The notes below the pieces were generated by a model. The model searched no databases. It was given only the letters and a program-made list of their open reading frames with translations, and was not told where the DNA came from. From positions 806,001 to 870,000 of the forward strand of contig JACONQ010000007.1 in assembly GCA_014281115.1 (NCBI GenBank): a stretch of 64,000 bases of DNA, written 5' to 3'. Positions 33,331 through 44,285 of the stretch are shown piece by piece. How positions within the stretch are numbered: the stretch's first letter is position 1; each line of letters opens with the position of its first letter. A program made the position numbers and the translations under genes. This DNA is from Laburnicola sp. R22_1. Taxonomy: Eukaryota > Ascomycota > Dothideomycetes > Pleosporales > Didymosphaeriaceae.

Positions 33331-33654
33331 TTAGTTGGGCTTGCACAAGCCATCGCGGCAGTCACAATGCTGCTTTGAATCCGGGCAGTTGTCTGCGTAG
33401 ATCCAGGTGAACTTCCCCTGCGATCTAGTAATGCACAACATCTGGAAGATGGAATGTTAGCGGTAGAGAAAAGAAAACTTCAGGCTGCAACTTGTTAAAG
33501 GTTAACGTACCGAGTGGCCTCCATTGTTCTCACATCCGCGCTGGCCCGCGGCGAGGCAAGACTCGCCCCTCTTAGCATTGCATACAGCCAGTGGAGCCAA
33601 GGTTGCCGCTGAGGCAACGCATGCCAGAGTAAGGACTGCAATGATGCTCTTCAT
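33331..33654 (-). CDS. small cysteine-rich secreted protein, candidate effector
   Basis: Two exons (33654-33511 and 33441-33331) give an 84-residue protein. It starts MKSIIAVLTLACVASAATLA, a clear signal peptide (cleavage probably after about residue 17-20). The mature part has eight cysteines at residues 25, 33, 41, 51, 67, 74, 76 and 81, an even number consistent with four disulfides, and ends CDCRDGLCKPN. Exon 2 supplies WIYADNCPDSKQ. The 69-bp intron has GTACGT at the donor, a CTAAC branch point and CCAG at the acceptor, phase 0. No domain recognised. Size, secretion, cysteine content and the position between a transposon nest and an AT-rich block are the usual profile of fungal effectors or antimicrobial-type proteins; function is inferred from that alone. 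No RIP damage is visible in the frame. Confidence 0.8.
33442..33510 (-). other. 69-bp intron of the small secreted protein gene
   Basis: Begins GTACGT and ends TTCCAG on the minus strand, with GCTAAC about 15 nt before the acceptor. If retained, translation stops two codons past the exon junction. Confidence 0.85.
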
Positions 33655-35930
33655 TTTGGAGGAGAAAGCTTGGTATAAGAAGTGATCCGATGTAGAGTTA
33701 GAGAGGTAGAGAGGAGTGGTTGACGAGATGAAAGTGGAGGGAAGCAAGACAGCTTTTATACATAATCTACAGCTCTATCTTCTCGTGTTCTCGCCTTGCC
33801 GCGTCCATCCATTGCCTAAAGATAGAGTGCAACGAACCATACATCCACAGGCATTGAATCCTTCATCGACACTGTCCATGTTATTCCCAAGGCTCCATGC
33901 CAATCATGTACGTTGCAGGTAATCTCGCCCATTCATGGGTATGTGTGAGGGGCTGCTTTACCCAAAGCGACCATGACTGCGTTAATATGACTACAACCAA
34001 CCCTCAATCTTGCTGAAGACGAACCTTTGTCGATATAAAGGGCAACCTCTACCATCATTCTCACACCGATTGTTTACCGAAATCGAGTTTAACCGGGAAG
34101 CCCCCAAAATGTTCGCGGCGATATACTTATCCTGGTTTGCCCAAGTAGGTTTACATGAGATCATACCTACATGTATGGTACTGAAATTTTCGAGAGGCAT
34201 TTACCTCTTTCGAAAGCTCTCGAGAAGTCGCAACCATTGTTTTTACTCTGTTGCCTAAGGTTCATGTAGGATACCTGCAGTACTGGAATTATTACAAAGC
34301 CTTTACGCCCGGCAAGGCAGACTTCTCATACACAGACTACAAAACGCATTACGTAATATGAGTTGCTCTGATGCAGGGAGAACTTCCTGCCCCTGAGCTT
34401 TGGGGATCAGTGCATATTTAGTTGGCTAAAATCTAAGTTACACATAGTACGTATGCCTCTTTGTAGGGATGTTAATTAATGGAATTATATATCTTACACT
34501 TTGCCTTTTTTATATGCACATCTTTGAACTGCACGTACACTAAAACTAGGAAGTGATATTGAGACACCCTTAAGAGATAATTTGCAGCTGCGAATGCACT
34601 ACTGCCAACTATTTCTTAGGGGGTCTAATTTGGGTGGGGTATTTGTAATTTAGTTCTCGTTGTGGCCAGTAAGGAGTTTTTTGGAAAGAGGCTACGATTT
34701 ATTCATTCATTTATTCATTCATATTAGTTTATAGTTAACCTAACCTTTTATAGATTATAAGACTTAACAGTAAGCATAACTAAGGTTTAATAGCTAAAGT
34801 CTATAAAAAAAAGAGCGTAATTAGTTATAGTGGGGAGCTAGAGTATAACGTAATAATTAATATAATTAATAACTTTAAACTATGTAGTGTGTAAAACTTA
34901 ACAAAGTACTTAACGGATCTGCACCAAAGATCTAGGCTACGATTCTGCTAGCCAGTTGCCTTCTCTGCGTCGATTTGAACGGTTGAACTGAACTGACTAA
35001 CTGGGAACCGGATCGACCTGTTTCCTAAGTCCGACAAAGAGGTAATATGAGCTGTTGTCTCGTATCCAGTGCGGCAGTTAAAGTCTGTTGAGACACAATT
35101 TACCTGCTCCAATGTGGGAGTACCTGCATATTAGGTATGTGTGCATGCTAACAGGCAATCGAAGTACAGTCAGACTCATAAATTTTATTTATTTATTCGT
35201 TTTCATTAGGCTATTCTCACTAAGAGGGACGTTAGCTAGCCATAGTAATCGTATATCGTATACGCTTAGTTATCAATCACGTGATATCAGTTTGGTGCAC
35301 CATGCCCGTGCACATGTTAGTAACCACTCCATACTTAGGACTTATAAAATAATAAGGCCGTAGTAATATTTTAATCAGTTGCCTTTTTTTTGCTGTATTA
35401 ATTAAGGCCGCAGTCAGCCTTAAGAGGTATTTCGGAATCCTGATGGTAGTGGGAGAAGAGGATGCAAACACAAAATAGGGATTTCCACAATTCATTGCAG
35501 GCAGGGCCAGGCTTAACCATAACCCGTCAACTATGAACACCGGACCCGATTACTCTAGGAAGCCGTTAGTGATAGCGTACGGCTCTATTGGTACATCGAC
35601 AGTCAATTTGTGTATGCAATATTTAGTGTTAGCTTATACACTATTATGTTTATGTATGGTACATGCAGGAGACAAGGCTTACGAGCATGCCATTGCCACA
35701 GGAGATGAGTGCAGACTGCAAGCAAGGTGGAAAGGCCATACAAGACCCCACCTTGAAGTAGCTGGAAAGGTATGAGAGATTCTTCGAGGCATCCGGGGTC
35801 TGCAAGGTGTTACGACGTCACCGAAGCTTCCACGTCCGTGTAGGCTCAGCCTATAAGAAGTCAGGGACTTCAGCATGGTCATTTGGAACCATACAGATGG
35901 AACGAAGAAAGGTGGCATGGTGAGGGGTAG
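33655..35930. other. gene-poor region between secreted protein gene and AT-rich block 2
   Basis: No recognised gene over 2.2 kb. A short ATTCATTC-type repeat sits near 34,699-34,722, followed by an AT-rich patch (34,725-34,910). Short frames at 34010-34258 and 35088-35363 have no motif. The first few hundred bases must contain the promoter of the secreted protein gene. Confidence 0.45.
35533..35775 (+). CDS. possible small ORF, 80 residues
   Basis: An ATG-led frame with one hydrophobic segment (MQYLVLAYTLLCLCMVHAG) followed by a charged tail (KAYEHAIATGDECRLQARWK). No homologous family recognised and no supporting introns or neighbours. It may be chance in low-constraint DNA. Confidence 0.2.
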   Translation: MNTGPDYSRKPLVIAYGSIGTSTVNLCMQYLVLAYTLLCLCMVHAGDKAYEHAIATGDECRLQARWKGHTRPHLEVAGKV

Positions 35931-36057
35931 TAATAAATTGACTATAATTAAGAAGACTTTGCGTACGTTGGGTATATAGTATAATACTATAAGGGAAAGC
36001 TATAAGAGTGTTAAGAACTTAGTAAATTAAGTAAAGTAATAAAACTAGTTTAGTAAC

Positions 36058-36335
36058 TATAATGGTTTGTGCCTGCCTCCCTGCTAGTTATTTACTATTA
36101 CCTTTTCTTTTACATCCTAATAGCGCCTTTCACCTTATAGAAGGCGCTTTTCCTAGTTAGTGTTAGTATATAGTTAGTGTAGGCCTATGTCTTATACTAC
36201 CTACTATATAAGTAAGAGCCCCCTAAGTCCTTTCTTTATCCCCTATCTTAGTATAGTCTTAACTTAGTTATCTCTTTTAACTATACTAGCTGTTCCTAAG
36301 AGGTTTGCCCTATAAGACTATATACCGCCCTTATA
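36058..36335 (+). repeat. 5' LTR of element A
   Basis: 278 bp, direct copy of 41498-41775; shared words include TTTACTATTACCTTTTCTTT (left; T for C on the right) and GAGGTTTGCCCTATAAG. Differences are almost all C/T or G/A. Confidence 0.85.
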
Positions 36336-36419
36336 TTATACTAAGATTAACTATTTTTATTTAGCTATAGATAGTAATATAATATCTACTTCTTCCTTAA
36401 GACGCTACTTATAGATAGT

Positions 36420-36775
36420 TAAATTAGTAGAAGTTTTAGCTTACTAAATTAGGCTAAAAGTATATTAGTTACTTTAGTGCTAGGTAGTTATTACACTACG
36501 CTAAGCTTACTAGGTTAGGCTAAAAGTTTTAGGTAGTTATTATACTATACTAAAGTAGATTAGGCTATTACTTACTAGATTAGGCTAGGAGTTTATTAGT
36601 TACTTTAGTGCTAGGTAGTTATTACACTACGCTAAGCTTACTAGATTAGGCTAGAAGTTTTAGGTAGTTATTATATTACGCTAAGGTAGGTTAGGCTATT
36701 ACTTACTAGATTAGGCTAGAAGTTTATTAGTTACTTTAGTGCTAGGTAGTTATTATACTACGCTAAGGTCTATTA
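36420..36775 (+). repeat. 131-bp tandem repeat, about 2.5 copies
   Basis: The word TTACTTTAGTGCTAGGTAGT starts at 36469, 36600 and 36731, a constant period of 131. Each unit contains a second, shorter internal repeat (TTAGGTAGTTATTA). Confidence 0.85.
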
Positions 36776-37120
36776 AAAAAGGCTACTTCTAAGTCCCTCC
36801 TCTACTTATTATATAAGTGTAAGAAGTTTAGTTAGTTATTTCTATAAAAGACTAGTTTAATAGGTTACGCTATTATAGTCTATTAAGAGAGATTACTTTA
36901 AGTTGCTAGTACTACTTTAGCGCTAGTAGAATTAAGACACTATTAAGGTCTATTTAGAGAGGCTAGGATTCTAAGTCTACTAACTACTAGTTATAGCGCG
37001 TAGTAGTAGGAAGTTCTATTAGTTACCCCTATAAGACTTTATACTCTAGTTTAATAGGTTGCATTTAGATTTACTAAAAGAGATTCCCTTAGTCTATTAA
37101 GAGGCCGCCCTAAACATCCC

Positions 37121-37170
37121 TAAATAATAATAAATAATAATAAATAATAATAAATAATAATAAATAATAA
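37121..37170 (+). repeat. 10-bp minisatellite, five copies
   Basis: Five perfect copies of TAAATAATAA in a row. Confidence 0.95.
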
Positions 37171-37599
37171 CTATATTACCTCTAAAGACTAATTCGTCTA
37201 TAACACCTAACTAGCATTATACTATAAGAGCTAAAGGCACTAAGTAAGAAGAATTAAAATTAGGCTTTAGAGGCGCTATAGCGCCGCCTATAAAATTTTT
37301 ATATAAATAATACTTTTACTTTCTTTATAAGGCGCCCTATCTTGCTTATTAAGTATACTAGCTTGCACTTATAAGATACCTAGACCTACTATATTTAAAT
37401 ACCCTATTACGTCTAACTATTAACCTTTTAGCTTTAACAAAATTTAATTATAGATATTATATAGTAATGTAATAGTTTATTATTTGTATCTCATTATAGA
37501 TAATAGCAATTACTCTTAGATTACTCTGCATTGCATTGCTATATACACGCTTCTTTTATTCCTTTTATTGCCTATCCTTTTAAAGGACTTAGTTTGCAT

Positions 37600-37835
37600 T
37601 ATTATTTTATTATTATTATTGTATTATTATTATTATTATATTATTATTATTATATTATTATTATATTATTATTATTATATTATTATTATTATATTATTAT
37701 TATTATATTATTATTATTTTATTATTATTATTTTATTATTATTATTTTATTAGTATTATTTTATTATTATTATTTTATTTTTATTATTTTATTATTATTA
37801 TTTTATTATTATTATGTTATTATTATTATTATTGC
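37600..37835 (+). repeat. TTA/TTAT microsatellite
   Basis: About 235 bp of TTA triplets interrupted by occasional TTTTA and TTGTA. Any frame through it gives only Ile, Leu, Tyr and Phe. Confidence 0.95.
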
Positions 37836-38339
37836 TACTAGCCTATCTATATAGTATAGTAAGTAGTAATAAAGTAGAGACACTAGTGCTATATACCTCT
37901 TATTATTATTCTCTTTAATAGTAGTTAACTACGCATAGTAATATATAGTAAGATTATAGTTATAGTTATTTTAAAAGTGCTTCATTAGTAGATAAAAGTC
38001 CTAGAGCTCTGCTGCGTACGCTGTGTACGCTAAACTATTACTATTGTATAACTACTAATATAGTAGCTATAGGCTAACCTTTTTAAGCTAAATAATTTAA
38101 AGATCTATCTATACCTAGTGTAGATTTAGTAGGCTTCTTAGGTGCTATATTAAAGATCTTTGTTGTGTTAAGATTCTAACTAAGGTTAAATCCGTACTAT
38201 ACATAGAGAGGAGTAAAATAGGAGGTACTAAAACCTAGCACCTAGTATATAGTAGTAGTAACAAAATATATACAAAATAATAATAATTTTGTTATTAATA
38301 TATTATATAGTGGTATTATTAATAGTAGTTAATAGACAG

Positions 38340-39400
38340 TCTACTATTTAGTATAACTAAGTTATATATTATTTCTTAACTAGTAGACTATTAGAGAGCT
38401 GTAGTAAACTATAGAGTTGCAACCACAGGAGTAGTGTAGGCAATAGGACGCTTAACTATAGTTTAGTTATTACGCTTACGACCTAGTAGTAGCATAACTA
38501 TAGTTTGCTATACGCACAGCGTATAAAGTCTGTCTACTCTTATAATATTAGTAACGCCTAGTATACTAAATCTTTATCTTTAACTTACATAATACTAAGT
38601 CTTTTAAATTTAAATACCTCTTTATTATGTGCGGTAATATAACACCTTTCTAGTGTCTTAAGATTGCGTTATCTAATACCTATAGTTAGATAGCTGCTAG
38701 AGAATTTAAAACTAGCATAAACAACTAGCTAGGTAATATTAGCTATCTAGCCTACCTATTATAAGATAAGGTTTAAGAGGCAGGGCTGCTAGAGAACTAA
38801 ATTAATTATAATTATACTATTCTAGAGGTTATATTTAATAATCTATTTAGGCTATATATAATTTTTACGCAATTCTAAATTCTTAAGTGCTAGATTATCC
38901 TTTTATATAAAGACCTAAGAAGAGATATAGTAATCTTTATAAGAAAATAATAGCACCTTGCTATTACGTTACTAATAAGGATAGAGGATAGGCTAAAATA
39001 TAGTAGTAGGCATCTATTAAAGAAAGAGCGAATATTTCTTATATATTGCTAGAGTGCGCGCGCGTAGCTATAGTAAGAGAAGCTTCTAGTAGTAGTTAAG
39101 ATTGTGTAGACGTATAAGGATAATAAAGAGTAAAGGTAGTAGTAGTAGTAGTAGAAGTATAGAGGAGATAGGCGGCAGTAGTAAAGTCCTAGGGGGGCAG
39201 TATACAGCTTCCTAGTTGTAAGAGGAAATCTACTATAAGAAAGTAATAAAATAGTTAGGTTAGTTACTATTATAATTATTATTATTATTATTGCTATAAA
39301 AATATTATTAAAGAAATTATTAATTACGTAACATAGTGGTTAGTTAAACAGCCAGCCTAAGATTATATAATATTACAGATTAATCCTAGAAGAGAGCTTA
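38340..39400 (+). pseudogene. unrecognised coding relic inside element A
   Basis: If TAG/TAA are read as former Gln or Trp codons, a plus-strand frame is protein-like over about 300 codons, with VLDYPFIQRPKKRYSNLYKK, APCYYVTNKDRG and SYILLECARVAIVREASSSS, then a basic tail. I cannot name the family; a Gag-like protein is possible. A reversed copy lies at 57,660-58,640. Confidence 0.4.
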
Positions 39401-41497
39401 GGTGCTATATATCTATTTTTTTAAATATGCCTTTTAGCGTCTTAGTATATTATAGTATTGCCGCTTTATTAACGCGTACACTTTATAGCTAGAGTGCTAT
39501 AGTAAAATTAAGACGCATTAACTTCTAGAGCGATTCTAATATAGTAGAGGGAGGTAAAGAATATAATAAGTAAGGTAGTATTACTAGGTATTTAAACCTA
39601 TAATATAGACTTATAAAGAGCTATAGTAGTAATAAGTATTGCTATCTATAAGTAAGTTAACGCGTTATATATACTTATAGTATATAAGTATAGAGTAGTT
39701 ACTAATATATATATAGATATAGTACACTAAACTAATATTACGTAATTAATAACTAAGTGTATATAATATACAATTACTATAGCTAGCTAATATTCCTCTT
39801 AGTAAGAATAGCCTAATAAAAACCAAAAACAATAATCTTTTAGGTATTTCTTTTCATTTTCTCTTACTTTTTTATAATAGACGCCCTTTACAAACTACTT
39901 TAATACTTAGAAAACCTAAATACTAGATTGCTCTAGCGCTAATCTTACTAAGTAGCTCTATTTAGTTTGCTCTAATTTTTTACTACTCTATCTCCCTAAG
40001 TAGCCTTATATACTCTACCCTAATCTTTTACTATTTTAGACCTTAGTTAAGCTTATATTTAAACTAGGGTAGCACTAGTTATAAGAATCTACTCTCTTTA
40101 CTATAACTACCCTAGCCCTTACCTATTACCTATTAAGTATTTAGCTAGGCAACTAATTATTAGGCTGTTAATCTTACTTAGCTATCTTTTAGTTTAGCTT
40201 ATTAATAAATTATAGTTAAATATCTTTATTATAACTCTACTTCTACCTTAAACTTGCTAGTAGTTAGCCTTTAAATCTAATAACTCTATACTATTATCCC
40301 CTAAAAGTTCTAAAATTAACGCATATTAGGTAACCCTAACTACTCTTTCTAATAATAAAAACTTTAAAGTAGAGCCTAAGCCTAATTACTTTAGCTAACT
40401 GCTCTTTACTACTATTTTCTAGCTATTACTAAAATAGCTAAATAAGCTAGAAGATACCTAACCTAGTAAGGAGTATAGCAATTACACTAGAGAAGAGGCG
40501 CTTAATAAAAATAATCTTTATAATTTTAGTATTACTTACTATAATAATAGTCCAGAAGATAATAACACTACTTATTATAGTAGTAGATTAAAAGATAAAG
40601 AGCCTATTTATTATAATAACCTCCTAATAATAACTCTAAATTTACTAACCTAATTAATATTAAGTCTAACTATCTATAGGAAGAATGCTTAGGTGATAAA
40701 TTAAATAGTAAACTACCTAATAAAATTTTCTAAAACGCTAATAATTAAAAGCTGCCCCCTAACTATTAGCCCTTACTCTAATCTACTAATTACCTAACTT
40801 ATTCTACTTTTAAGGGTACCTTAAGCTACTAAAATAAATAGCCTAGTTTACTACTAGTTAAGTAGCTTTCTAGCTAGCTAACTATATATAGGCACCTATT
40901 ACTTTTAGTGTCCTTACCTTTAGTTATTCTCTTTTGAGCTAGCTAGCTTACTACTAATTTAGTAGCTTCTTAGTTATTATATATATATATAAAGTATCTA
41001 TAACTTTTAGTATCTCTACTTTTACCTCTAGATGTCCCTACTACTGCTAGCAGTCCCTATAGCTTTAGGAGCTGCCTTAACCTAATTAAAAACTATATAG
41101 TTAGATTAATATATATTTTTTAAAACACTGTCTTATAATACTAGAAAATCTTATATATTATAATTACGCTAGCGCGTAATAAACTAACTAGAAATTTTTT
41201 AGCTAACTATATTTTTGTATAGCGTTAGAGCTAAAAATACGCTTTATTAGTAAAATACTAAACGCTAAGATATAGTTTTTAATTTAGTACTAATTTACCT
41301 ATAACTACTATTTTTAATATCTCTACTAAATAGCACCTAAATTAAAAATTAAAGCTACTACTAGAACTATAGAGGTCTATTGCCTCTATTCTAACCCTCT
41401 TTAGCCCTATAATAGTGCTAGTTATATTAAAAATCTGCTAAAACACTCTATTTTTATATACTTTCCTTCCTATTTTTAGACCTTAAAAGGGAGATTA

Positions 41498-41775
41498 TAT
41501 AATAGTTTGTGCCTACCTTCTTACTATTTATTTACTATTACTTTTTCTTTTACATCTTAATAGCGCCTTTTACTTTATAAAAGGCACCTTTTTTAGTTAG
41601 TATTAGCGCGTAGTTAGTGTAGGCCTATACTCTACACTACCTACTATATTAATAAGGGCCCCCTAGATTCCTTCTTTATCCCTTATCTTAGTATAGTCTT
41701 AATTTAGTTATCTCTTTTAACTACACTAGCTATTTCTAAGAGGTTTGCCCTATAAGGCCGTGTATCGTCCTTATA
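41498..41775 (+). repeat. 3' LTR of element A
   Basis: 278-bp partner of 36058-36335, followed by the duplicated gtaac. Confidence 0.85.
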
Positions 41776-41788
41776 GTAACTATTTAGG

Positions 41789-41900
41789 TGTAATAGATTA
41801 ACGCGCGGCCCTAAGGCAGACTAAAGATAATATTATATCTCTAGCACTAGTCCTAATTAGGACTATCACCCTACGCCTATTATATACTTACTATATTATA
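41789..41900 (+). repeat. LTR fragment related to 62,871
   Basis: Begins TGTAATAGATTAACGC and shares TATCTCTAGCACTAG-type text with the LTR that starts at 62,871 (TGTAATAGATTAATGC … TATCTCTAGCGCTAG). Cut by the inverted-repeat element at 41,905. Confidence 0.55.
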
Positions 41901-41904
41901 TGTG

Positions 41905-42385
41905 TGTGTGGCATTATATTAACTATCTAGAAGTAGCATAATAAAGGCTTTTATCTTAAATAATATAATAAAAAAAGTAGAGCCCCCTGCTTAGTAATTA
42001 AAAAGAGCGTAAAAAAGGTAGTAATTACCAAAAATGCGCGTTTAAACTGCTAAGCGAGCTTGGCTGTCTTGGCGTGCACAGCTTCTATATATAAAGTTAA
42101 TTCACGAAAAGACTATATTATATTAGAAAAGTTTTTTTTAAAGAGACTACTTAACTATGTGTAAATGTATATAAATGTGTATATACTTGTGTATTTTTAT
42201 ATAAGTAATTTGCTAGTATAAAAATGCTTAAAAATATATAACTATGTATAAACTTTCGCTTTTTTTGTGCCCAATCACCTTTTCACGCTCTTTTTAATTA
42301 CTAAGCAGGGGGCTCTGCTTTTTTTATCATGTTATTTGAGATGAAAGCCTTTGTCGTTCTACCCCTAGGTAGAATTACCGCCACA
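41905..42385. mobile_element. foldback-type element of the TGTGGCG family, 481 bp
   Basis: Starts TGTGGCATTATATTAACT and ends GTAGAATTACCGCCACA. The first and last roughly 125 bp are inverted copies of one another (AAAGGCTTTTATCTTAAATA … AGAGCCCCCTGCTTAGTAAT against ATTACTAAGCAGGGGGCTCT … TTTGAGATGAAAGCCTTTGT). The middle is non-coding. Target duplication uncertain (TATATG left, TATATA right). Confidence 0.7.
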
Positions 42386-42429
42386 TATATAAACTTATAT
42401 AAATATATATATATATATAGTCTAAATAA

Positions 42430-42960
42430 GAATTTTTCTTAAAGCTTTATAACTTTTTAACCCTTTCTAGGCAAGAGTATAAACTGCCTCTACTTATTAG
42501 TTTTTAAGTAGCCCTACTATATTTAATTACTACATTTTTTAATTATGTTAAGCCCTAGGACTAGAGCGCGTTAAAGTTTTTCTAATGTCTTCCCTAGCTT
42601 CTAAGATAACTAACCCTATAATAATAATACCCTAACTTACTTACCTACCTACTATATTACTAGATAATTAATACTACCTTATAACCTTTTACTACGTTAC
42701 TAGATAATTAACTACTTAAAATCCCTACTTTTCTCTACTATTATAATATATAATAAATTATATGCGTGCGCTTCCTACTCCTAATACTAAATAGTACTCT
42801 ACTACTTTACTAGTCTTACTCTACTTATTACTTATAGAAATCCTATAGTATAAGCGTGTACCTATAAATACCTAATACCTTTTATAGCTATTTTATATAA
42901 ATTTTATTCTAATAATTATACTATACCTTCTTTAAGTTATATAGCCTTACTTTATTCTTC
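42430..42960 (+). repeat. inverted arm, left copy
   Basis: Reverse complement of about 52,440-52,925: shared text includes GAGTATAAACTGCCTCTACTTA, TAAGCCCTAGGACTAGAGCG and GCGTGCGCTTCCTACTCCTA (C/T differences allowed). The pair brackets gypsy element B and may be the ends of an older element. Confidence 0.6.
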
Positions 42961-43399
42961 TAAAGCCTCTTATAACCTTTACATATCCTTTCCTATTACC
43001 TTTAAAAATATATCTAGTAACCCTTATTAATATAGCTAAGTATAAGGCAGCTAAACTAGTAAAGAGTAAACTATAAGTTAAATTCTATATACTTATTAAA
43101 GTAGTAGGACTCTAATAAACTAGCTAAGGTAATCTATTTACTATACTACTTATATTCTACTATTATATAGTTAGTAATATTAGGCGTTTAACCTTTGTAA
43201 TACTAATTCTAGCTAGCTCTATTATTATTATTATTGTCTTTTTTATTATACACATATAGATGTGTAACTGCCTACCTAGTAGTAATAGTATTATTAGGGC
43301 AAGAGATAGCTATGCTAGATTATAACCTTAAGGTCTCTAGCATATATAATAATTAAATATATTATATAGTAAATAAATTAGAAAGAGAAATATTGCAGA

Positions 43400-43670
43400 C
43401 CTTTTAGTATATAGTATAACGCTATAAGAGAAAGCTATAGATGTGCTAAAAACGCATTAAAAAAAGTAAAGTAGTAAGATAGATTAGGGACTATTTGTTA
43501 GCACGTGCAAATTAGCCCCTTATACTAAAGGTAGTTAATTATAAGATATACTAGGCACTAAAGTTAATAATAATATAATATATAGCTACTACCTACGTAG
43601 GATAAAATGTGCAACTAGATATAGATTGCCTATTTATACTACCTTTCTATCCTTATAAATATTTAATCGC
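43400..43670 (+). repeat. repeat family R1, copy (plus orientation)
   Basis: Contains GTATAACGCTATAAGAG, AAAAACGCATTAAAAAAAGT and AGGTAGTTAATTATAAGATA, matching 19,186-19,435 and, reversed, 52,930-53,190. Confidence 0.6.
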
Positions 43671-44071
43671 TAGTTAAGACCTTAATGTTAGCTACTATAT
43701 TTATCCCTTATCTTAAAGACGCTATTACTACTAAATATATAGTGTTGCGCCCCTACCTAGAAGATACAAACAACATAGCTAGGTATAATAGCTAGATACT
43801 ATTTAATATTAAAAACTATATAGTTTATATTAAAAACTTATATAGTAAGTAGATAGTTACTATAAAGTTAGATTGCTATAGTAAAGAGAATATATATCTT
43901 TTTAAGTAGAAGTTTAGAATTAAAAGTAGAATAAGTCTTGCAATATAGATTACTCTATACTAGTTTAGATGCAAGGTGCTTATAACTATTAGTAAGGACT
44001 AGAATATAGTTATTTTTATAAAGTAAGAGTCTAGGCTAGTAGCTATATACTACTACGTAGCTTATAGAAGC

Positions 44072-44285
44072 TGTTACTAATCTAAGGTGCGACCCCCTTG
44101 CTTACGTTATCCTTAGCTATTTCCCTTTAAGACTAGCGTGGTTTTAAGTAAGGTTCTAAGCGAGGATACATATATAGCCTGCCTACGTACCTACCTTATA
44201 TAGGTATTACTACTATCTTATATTTAGATCCTAATTACTATTATTATCTTATATATAGTATAATAACCCCTATAGTATTCTTACA
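44072..44285 (+). repeat. 5' LTR of gypsy B
   Basis: 214 bp, begins TGTTACTAATC and ends TATTCTTACA; partner of 52166-52380. A third copy of this LTR is at 55504-55850. Confidence 0.85.

Larger units (their letters stand above)
36058..41775 (+). mobile_element. LTR retroelement A, no recognisable pol
   Basis: Two LTRs of exactly 278 bp (36058-36335 and 41498-41775) flanked by gtaac at 36053-36057 and 41776-41780. The termini read TATAAT…CTTATA; a RIP-altered TG…CA pair explains this. A purine stretch AAAAGGGAGA precedes the 3' LTR. The 5.16-kb interior contains 131-bp tandem repeats, a 10-bp minisatellite, a TTA microsatellite and an unrecognised coding relic (38,340-39,400), but no reverse transcriptase or integrase motif that I can find, so it may be non-autonomous. 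Confidence 0.85.

Noticed and set aside
36469..36775. Regularly spaced repeats that could suggest a CRISPR-like array
   Set aside because: The units are contiguous 131-bp tandem repeats in a eukaryotic LTR element, with no unique spacers.
37531..37854. 107-codon open frame of Ile, Leu, Tyr and Phe
   Set aside because: It is the translation of the TTA microsatellite, not a membrane protein.
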